A stretch of DNA of 64,000 bases, taken from contig OZ010590.1 in assembly GCA_963932145.1 (NCBI GenBank), forward strand, positions 51,243,112-51,307,111, written 5' to 3'. The notes below the pieces were generated by a model. That model saw nothing but the letters and a program-made list of their open reading frames with translations, searched no databases and had not been told where the DNA came from. A program made the translations under genes and the position numbers. How positions within the stretch are numbered: the first letter of the stretch is position 1; every line of letters begins with the position of its first letter. Source of the DNA: Acanthosepion lycidas. Lineage: Eukaryota > Mollusca > Cephalopoda > Sepiida > Sepiidae. Below are positions 57,672 to 64,000 of the stretch, one piece after another.

Positions 57672-58073
57672 ATTGAACGACGTTATTTTCTTTTGCTATG
57701 ATATATTTAGTCTTTCATGTAAAAAAATGAAAAAGAAAGAGCATTAAATTAAAAATCGCGTCTGTTGGCATGTCAATATTACGATCTAGAAGTTATGAAG
57801 AGCGTAAAAATACTAAAATGTTAATCATTTTGAAAACGATGCGTGCAATCGTACTGAACATAGGCTAGCTGTGTAAAATATAGTCATTCTTGAATACTAG
57901 ACGAGTCCGTGGTCAATGTGCAGAAATTGAATTTGAAAATAAATTTACTTTCTTGAAAGTTAACTTTTCCTAAAAGTTTTATTTTCGCCGTAATTATTGA
58001 TGGATTGAGAATTATTTCCGAGCCGAGATATCAAATTGAATAGGGAAAATAAAAAAAACCTATAGGAAAAGCA

Positions 58074-58145
58074 TTCCCACACCGGGAATCGAACCCGGGC
58101 CGCCTGGGTGAAAGCCAGGAATCCTAACCACTAGACCATGTGGGA
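58074..58145 (-). tRNA. tRNA-Glu-TTC: tRNA-Glu(TTC), intact (unit 36)
   Basis: Identical to the copy at 10432. Confidence 0.96.
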
Positions 58146-58525
58146 ACCTGGGGACGATTTGTTGTTACAGGCTAAAGTGTCAAACACGCTTCACACAGTC
58201 TTAGAGATATCATCCATCTCTCAGTTCCGAAACCGATAATGAATCATTGATTTGTATTCGTTATTGTATTGGTTGCTTTCGGAAAATAACATTTTACCTC
58301 ATACACACCGACCTCATATTCAACACCTGCTTCATACCGCTCACTTTTACAGTCAGACGTGACACGCTCTAGAGATTTTTGATGTAAGGCGTAAACAGTA
58401 CTAGCACCCAAATTTAATCAGCTTTTGTCTGACAATCCATGAGTAAAATATTTGCATTTAAAATGGATTTCTTTTTCCTCATAGAACATTTACAAAAACT
58501 ACAGGTAAGAATGATGAACTTGCTG

Positions 58526-58598
58526 GGCCGCGTGGCCTAATGGAAAAGGCGTCTGACTTCGAATCAGAAGATTGCGAGTTCGAGTCTCGTCGTGGTCG
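58526..58598 (+). tRNA. tRNA-Arg-TCG: tRNA-Arg(TCG), intact (unit 36)
   Basis: Identical to the copy at 10884. Confidence 0.96.
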
Positions 58599-59238
58599 AA
58601 TTTTGTTGTTCAACTAGATTCTGAAATCTTCTGGAATTTATTGCTGTGATACAGCACTGTATGTCCAATTAAGAAAAAGTCGCTCAGGACTAAAGAACAG
58701 CCTCTTTTAGTATATACGTAGATTTTCTTGAACTTCAAGTCCCATTTCTTCCAGCCTTGATAATTTTGTAATTTTTATTTTTTTTTATTTTTTTTCCGGC
58801 AGACGTATCAGATTCGAAACATTGTAAATTCAGCTCCATTCGTTATTCTCTAGAAGTGGTTTTTAAAATAAAGCAAACATTTCGTGGAAAATTTTGACAT
58901 GTGCGACAATGCCTGACGAATTCATGCCTCTGATTCCATCGGAGGTGTCTTGACACGGAAACATCTACCAAAACATAGATTAAAAGGGCAAAGAAACTTT
59001 GACGTATTTTAATCTCGGAAAAATGCCATCATATCGGGCGACGACAAGTATATTGATAGGTAATAAATGTCGTTGGAAAATTCATTTCACACATTGTAAT
59101 CAAAATAGTTGTTCCGAGAAGCATGAAAATCACCAAATTCGTCTCAGTTGTCCGTATGTGGATTATGAACACCGTCAAATATGAAGAAATGTTCTATAAT
59201 GATATTCCAGTTTGACGATCGAGATCAGCAGGCTTTAG

Positions 59239-59322
59239 GTCAGGGTGGCCGAGCGGTCTAAGGCGCTGCGTTTAGGTCGCAGTCGGGTCTTCCCGGCGTG
59301 GGTTCGAATCCCACTCCTGACA
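59239..59322 (+). tRNA. tRNA-Leu-TAG: tRNA-Leu(TAG), all stems paired (unit 37)
   Basis: Identical to the copy at 21425. Confidence 0.95.
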
Positions 59323-59724
59323 ATTGAACGACGTTATTTTCTTTTGCTATGATATATTTAGTCTTTCATGTAAAAAAATGAAAAAGAAAGAGCATTAAAT
59401 TAAAAATCGCGTCTGTTGGCATGTCAATATTACGATCTAGAAGTTATGAAGAGCGTAAAAATACTAAAATGTTAATCATTTTGAAAACGATGCGTGCAAT
59501 CGTACTGAACATAGGCTAGCTGTGTAAAATATAGTCATTCTTGAATACTAGACGAGTCCGTGGTCAATGTGCAGAAATTGAATTTGAAAATAAATTTACT
59601 TTCTTGAAAGTTAACTTTTCCTAAAAGTTTTATTTTCGCCGTAATTATTGATGGATTGAGAATTATTTCCGAGCCGAGATATCAAATTGAATAGGGAAAA
59701 TAAAAAAAACCTATAGGAAAAGCA

Positions 59725-59796
59725 TTCCCACACCGGGAATCGAACCCGGGCCGCCTGGGTGAAAGCCAGGAATCCTAACCACTAGACCATGTGGGA
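59725..59796 (-). tRNA. tRNA-Glu-TTC: tRNA-Glu(TTC), intact (unit 37)
   Basis: Identical to the copy at 10432. Confidence 0.96.
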
Positions 59797-60176
59797 ACCT
59801 AGGCACGATTTGTTGTTACAGGCTAAAGTGTCAAACACGCTTCACACAGTCTTAGAGATATCATCCATCTCTCAGTTCCGAAACCGATAATGAATCATTG
59901 ATTTGTATTCGTTATTGTATTGGTTGCTTTCGGAAAATAACATTTTACCTCATACACACCGACCTCATATTCAACACCTGCTTCATACCGCTCACTTTTA
60001 CAGTCAGACGTGACACGCTCTAGAGATTTTTGATGTAAGGCGTAAACAGTACTAGCACCCAAATTTAATCAGCTTTTGTCTGACAATCCATGAGTAAAAT
60101 ATTTGCATTTAAAATGGATTTCCTATTCCTCATATAACATTTACAAAAACTACAGGTAAGAACGATGAACTTGCTG

Positions 60177-60249
60177 GGCCGCGTGGCCTAATGGAAAAGG
60201 CGTCTGACTTCGAATCAGAAGATTGCGAGTTCGAGTCTCGTCGTGGTCG
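60177..60249 (+). tRNA. tRNA-Arg-TCG: tRNA-Arg(TCG), intact (unit 37)
   Basis: Identical to the copy at 10884. Confidence 0.96.
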
Positions 60250-60886
60250 AATTTTGTTGTTCAACTAGATTCTGAAATCTTCTGGAATTTATTGCTGTGA
60301 TACAGCACTGAATGTCCAATTAAGAAAAAGTCGCTCAGCACTAAAGAACAGCCTCTTTTAGTATATACGTAGATTTTCTTGAACTTCAAGTCCCATTTCT
60401 TCCAGCCTTGATAGTTTCGTAATTTTTATTTTTTTTTATTTTTTCGGCAGACGTATCAGATTCGAAACATTGTAAATTCAGCTCCATTCGTTATTCTCTA
60501 GAAGTGGTTTTTAAAATAAAGCAAACATTTCGTGGAAAATTTTGACATGTGCGACAATGCCTGACGAATTCATGCCTCTGATTCCATCGGAGGTGTCTTG
60601 ACACGGAAACATCTACCAAAACATAGATTAAAAGGGCAAAGAAACTTTGACGTATTTTAATCTCGGAAAAATGCCATCATATCGGGCGACGACAAGTATA
60701 TTGATAGGTAATAAATGTCGTTGGAAAATTCATTTCACACATTGTAATCAAAATAGTTGTTCCGAGAAGCATGAAAATCACCAAATTCGTCTCAGTTGTC
60801 CGTATGTGGATTATGAACACCGTCAAATATGAAGAAATGTTCTATAATGATATTCCAGTTTGACGATCGAGATCAGCAGGCTTTAG

Positions 60887-60970
60887 GTCAGGGTGGCCGA
60901 GCGGTCTAAGGCGCTGCGTTTAGGTCGCAGTCGGGTCTTCCCGGCGTGGGTTCGAATCCCACTCCTGACA
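60887..60970 (+). tRNA. tRNA-Leu-TAG: tRNA-Leu(TAG), all stems paired (unit 38)
   Basis: Identical to the copy at 21425. Confidence 0.95.
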
Positions 60971-61372
60971 ATTGAACGACGTTATTTTCTTTTGCTATGA
61001 TATATTTAGTCTTTCATGTAAAAAAATGAAAAAGAAAGAGCATTAAATTAAAAATCGCGTCTGTTGGCATGTCAATATTACGATCTAGAAGTTATGAAGA
61101 GCGTAAAAATACTAAAATGTTAATCATTTTGAAAACGATGCGTGCAATCGTACTGAACATAGGCTAGCTGTGTAAAATATAGTCATTCTTGAATACTAGA
61201 CGAGTCCGTGGTCAATGTGCAGAAATTGAATTTGAAAATAAATTTACTTTCTTGAAAGTTAACTTTTCCTAAAAGTTTTATTTTCGCCGTAATTATTGAT
61301 GGATTGAGAATTATTTCCGAGCCGAGATATCAAATTGAATTGGGAAAATAAAAAAAACCTATAGGAAAAGCA

Positions 61373-61444
61373 TTCCCACACCGGGAATCGAACCCGGGCC
61401 GCCTGGGTGAAAGCCAGGAATCCTAACCACTAGACCATGTGGGA
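61373..61444 (-). tRNA. tRNA-Glu-TTC: tRNA-Glu(TTC), intact (unit 38)
   Basis: Identical to the copy at 10432; last intact Glu in the window. Confidence 0.96.
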
Positions 61445-61824
61445 ACCTGGGCACGATTTGTTGTTACAGGCTAAAGTGTCAAACACGCTTCACACAGTCT
61501 TAGAGATATCATCCATCTCTCAGTTCCGAAACCGATAATGAATCATTGATTTGTATTCGTTATTGTATTGGTTGCTTTCGGAAAATAACATTTTACCTCA
61601 TACACACCGACCTCATATTCAACACCTGCTTCATACCGCTCACTTTTACAGTCAGACGTGACACGCTCTAGAGATTTTTGATGTAAGGCGTAAACAGTAC
61701 TAGCACCCAAATTTAATCAGCTTTTGTCTGACAATCCATGAGTAAAATATTTGCATTTAAAATGGATTTCCTATTCCTCATAGAACATTTACAAAAACTA
61801 CAGGTAAGAACGATGAACTTGCTG

Positions 61825-61897
61825 GGCCGCGTGGCCTAATGGAAAAGGCGTCTGACTTCGAATCAGAAGATTGCGAGTTCGAGTCTCGTCGTGGTCG
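61825..61897 (+). tRNA. tRNA-Arg-TCG: tRNA-Arg(TCG), intact (unit 38)
   Basis: Identical to the copy at 10884; last intact Arg in the window. Confidence 0.96.
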
Positions 61898-62534
61898 AAT
61901 TTTGTTGTTCAACTAGATTCTGAAATCTTCTGGAATTTATTGCTGTGATACAGCACTGAATGTCCAATTAAGAAAAAGTCGCTCAGCACTAAAGAACAGC
62001 CTCTTTTAGTATATACGTAGATTTTCTTGAACTTCAAGTCCCATTTCTTCCAGCCTTGATAATTTTGTAATTTTTATTTTTTTTTATTTTTTCGGCAGAC
62101 GTATCAGATTCGAAACATTGTAAATTCAGCTCCATTCGTTATTCTCTAGAAGTGGTTTTTAAAATAAAGCAAACATTTCGTGGAAAATTTTGACATGTGC
62201 GACAATGCCTGACGAATTCCTGCCTCTGATTCCATCGGAGGTGTCTTGACACGGAAACATCTACCAAAACATAGATTAAAAGGGCAAAGAAACTTTGACG
62301 TATTTTAATCTCGGAAAAATGCCATCATATCGGGCGACGACAAGTATATTGATAGGTAATAAATGTCGTTGGAAAATTCATTTCACACATTGTAATCAAA
62401 ATAGTTGTTCCGAGAAGCATGAAAATCACGAAATTCGTCTCAGTTGTCCGTATGTGGATTATGAACACCGTCAAATATGAAGAAATGATCTATAATGATA
62501 TTCCAGTTTGACGATCGAGACCAGCAGGCTTTAG

Positions 62535-62618
62535 GTCAGGGTGGCCGAGCGGTCTAAGGCGCTGCGTTTAGGTCGCAGTCGGGTCTTCCCGGCGTGGGTT
62601 CGAATACCACTCCTGACA
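62535..62618 (+). tRNA. tRNA-Leu-TAG: tRNA-Leu(TAG), B-box change (unit 39)
   Basis: As the copy at 21425 but C61 is A (TTCGAATACCAC). This mismatches G53 and alters the B box. It is the TAG copy closest to the right-hand A-type flank. Confidence 0.85.
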
Positions 62619-63018
62619 ATTGAACGACGTTATTTTCTTTTGCTATGATATATTTAGTCTTTCATGTAAAAAAATGAAAAAGAAAGAGCATTAAATTAAA
62701 AATCGCGTCTGTTGGCATGTCAATATTACGATTTAGAAGTTATGAAGAGCGTAAAAATAATAAATGTTAATCATTTTGAAAACGATGGGTGCAATCGTAC
62801 TGAACATAGGCTAGCTGTGTAAAATATAGTCATTCTTGAATACTAGACGAGTCCGTGGTCAATGTGCAGAAATTGAAAATAAATTTACTTTCTTGAAAGT
62901 TAACTTTTCCTAAAAGTTTTATTTTCGCCGTAATTATTGATGGATTGAGAATTATTTCCCAGCCGAGATATCAAATTGAATTGGGCGAAAAAAAAAAAAA
63001 AAACCTATAGGAAAAGAA

Positions 63019-63090
63019 TTCCGACGCCGGGAATCGAACCCGAGCAGCCTGGGTGAAAGCCAGGAATCCTAACCACTAGACCATGTGGGA
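63019..63090 (-). tRNA. tRNA-Glu(TTC), degenerate copy (unit 39)
   Basis: A-type Glu with C4-C69 and A7-C66 acceptor mismatches. The T-stem closing pair is intact, as in unit 5. Confidence 0.7.
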
Positions 63091-63469
63091 ACTTGGAATC
63101 AGTTTGTTGTTACAGGCTAAAGTGTCAAACACGCTTCACACAGTCTTAGAGATATTATCCATCTCTCAGTTCCGAAACCGATAATGAATCATTGATTTGT
63201 ATTCGTTATTGTATTGGTTGCTTTCGGAAAATAACATTTTACCTCATACACACCGACCTCATATTCAACACCTGCTTCATACCGCTCACTTTTACAGTCA
63301 GACGTGACACGCTCTAGCGATTTTTGATGTAAGGCGTAAACATTACTAGCACCCAAATTTAATCAGCTTTGTCTGACAATCCATGAGTAAAATATTTGCA
63401 TTTATAATGGATTTCCTATTCCTCATAGAACATTTACAAAAACTACAGGCAAGAACGATAAACGCGCTG

Positions 63470-63542
63470 CGCCGCGTGGCGTAATGGAAAAGGTGTCTGA
63501 CTTCGAATCAGAAGATTGCGAGTTCGTGTCTCGTCGTTGTCG
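63470..63542 (+). pseudogene. tRNA-Arg(TCG)-like pseudogene (unit 39)
   Basis: Identical to the A-type copy at 1252, although it lies on the far side of the B block. Confidence 0.75.
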
Positions 63543-64000
63543 AATTTTGTTGTTCAACTAGATTCTTAAATCTTCTGGAATTTATTGCTGTGATACAGCA
63601 CTGAATGTTCAATTAAGAAAAAGTCGCTAAGGACTAAAGAACAGCCTCTTTCAGTATATACGTAGATTTTCTTGAACTTCAAGTCCCATTTCTTCCAGCC
63701 TTGATAATTTTGTAATTTTTTTTTTTTTTTTTCCGGCAGACGTAGGTTTTTAAAATAAATCAAACATTTCGTGGAAAATTTTGACATGTGCGACAATGCC
63801 TGACGAATTCATGCCTCTGATTCCATCAGAGGTGTCTTGTCACGGAAACATCTACCAAAACATAGATTAAAAGTGCAAAGAAACTTTGACGTATTTTAAT
63901 CTCGGAAAAAATGCCATCATATCGGGCGACGACAAATATATTGATAGGAAATAAATGTCGTTGGAAAATTCATTTCACACATCAAAATAGTTGTTCCGAG

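Larger units (their letters stand above)
9491..62990. repeat. B-type block (units 7-38 and the left part of unit 39)
   Basis: About 32 units of 1601-1656 bp. They are marked by Leu anticodon TAG, mostly intact Glu(TTC) and Arg(TCG), a 50-bp segment missing from A-type units, and interrupted T and A tracts. Sub-families are visible: units 7-10 and 19-25 (Leu ends in CACACCTGAC), units 12, 14-16 and 27-39 (CACTCCTGAC), and units 11, 13, 17, 18 and 26 (CACTTCTGAC, altered Leu and lost terminator). Confidence 0.9.
1..64000. repeat. Tandem array of a 1.6-1.65 kb tRNA-Leu / tRNA-Glu / tRNA-Arg unit
   Basis: The same unit repeats head to tail from the first base to the last. The starts of successive tRNA-Leu copies are 1596-1598 bp apart in units 1-6 and 1601-1656 bp apart afterwards (1650 or 1651 is commonest). 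Order within a unit is Leu (+), 402-408 bp spacer, Glu (-), 380 bp spacer, Arg (+), 579-639 bp spacer. There are 39 full Leu/Glu/Arg sets plus a 40th unit cut at 64000 before its Leu. Units differ by scattered substitutions and a few small indels, so this is a homogenising tandem family and not dispersed copies. Both window ends lie inside the array, so the true copy number is larger. Tandem tRNA arrays are known in other eukaryotes (for example the Xenopus tDNA repeat and Entamoeba tRNA arrays), but I do not recognise this Leu-Glu-Arg unit. Confidence 0.97.
62991..64000. repeat. A-type block, right (rest of unit 39 and partial unit 40)
   Basis: From the pure poly-A tract near 62985-63003 onward the sequence is A-type again: degenerate Glu (63019) and Arg (63470), a pure poly-T tract, no 50-bp segment, and the six-base shorter small ORF. 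The left part of the same unit (Leu at 62535, TAG) is B-type, so unit 39 is a hybrid. The window ends before the Leu of unit 40. Confidence 0.85.

Noticed and set aside
1-64000. CRISPR array, retroelement or tRNA-derived SINE family
   Set aside because: The unit is about 1.6 kb and head to tail, with three full-length tRNAs. There are no short spacers, target-site duplications, A/B-box head plus tail structure, long terminal repeats or reverse transcriptase frames.
1-64000. Entamoeba-type tRNA array or organelle genome
   Set aside because: Entamoeba arrays have short tandem repeats between the genes, and none are seen here. The tRNAs are nuclear-type with consensus A and B boxes and T-run terminators, and they resemble animal tRNAs.

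Overview
The whole 64 kb is one tandem array of a 1.6-1.65 kb unit, and neither end reaches single-copy sequence. Each unit carries three tRNA genes in the order Leu (+), Glu (-), Arg (+). There are 39 complete sets of three plus a 40th unit cut by the right edge: 117 tRNA genes or tRNA-like copies. No protein gene can be supported. The tRNAs are nuclear, eukaryotic in type and intronless, with internal A and B boxes and short T-run (RNA polymerase III) terminators. Their sequences resemble animal tRNAs, as remembered (Leu with acceptor GTCAGGG and anticodon stem CTGCG, Glu-TTC, Arg-TCG). The spacers are AT-rich. I infer an animal, probably an invertebrate; no species can be named.

Layout. 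Two families of unit are present. A-type units (about 1596 bp; 1 to about 9490, and again from about 62990 to the end) have an intact tRNA-Leu with anticodon CAG, while their tRNA-Glu and especially tRNA-Arg copies carry stem mismatches and promoter-box changes. B-type units (about 1601-1656 bp; about 9490 to 62990) have tRNA-Leu with anticodon TAG on the same tRNA body, mostly intact Glu(TTC) and Arg(TCG), and an extra 50-bp segment upstream of Leu. The junctions between families fall in homopolymer tracts: a poly-T near 9480-9500 and a poly-A near 62985-63003.

Within the B block there are sub-families. Units 11, 13, 17, 18 and 26 have altered Leu copies and have lost the Leu terminator. Units 17/18, 20/21 and 23/24/25 are near-identical neighbours. 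Units 27-35 show a two-unit alternation with signs of a four-unit (about 6.6 kb) super-period, as expected from unequal crossing-over and gene conversion.

The most striking pattern is that the Glu and Arg tRNA bodies differ between A and B more (4/72 and 5/73) than the spacer between them (about 2 differences in some 345 bp). That spacer also contains a conserved 60-nt stem-loop. The products would decode Leu CUG/CUA, Glu GAA/GAG and Arg CGA codons. I see no other link between the three.
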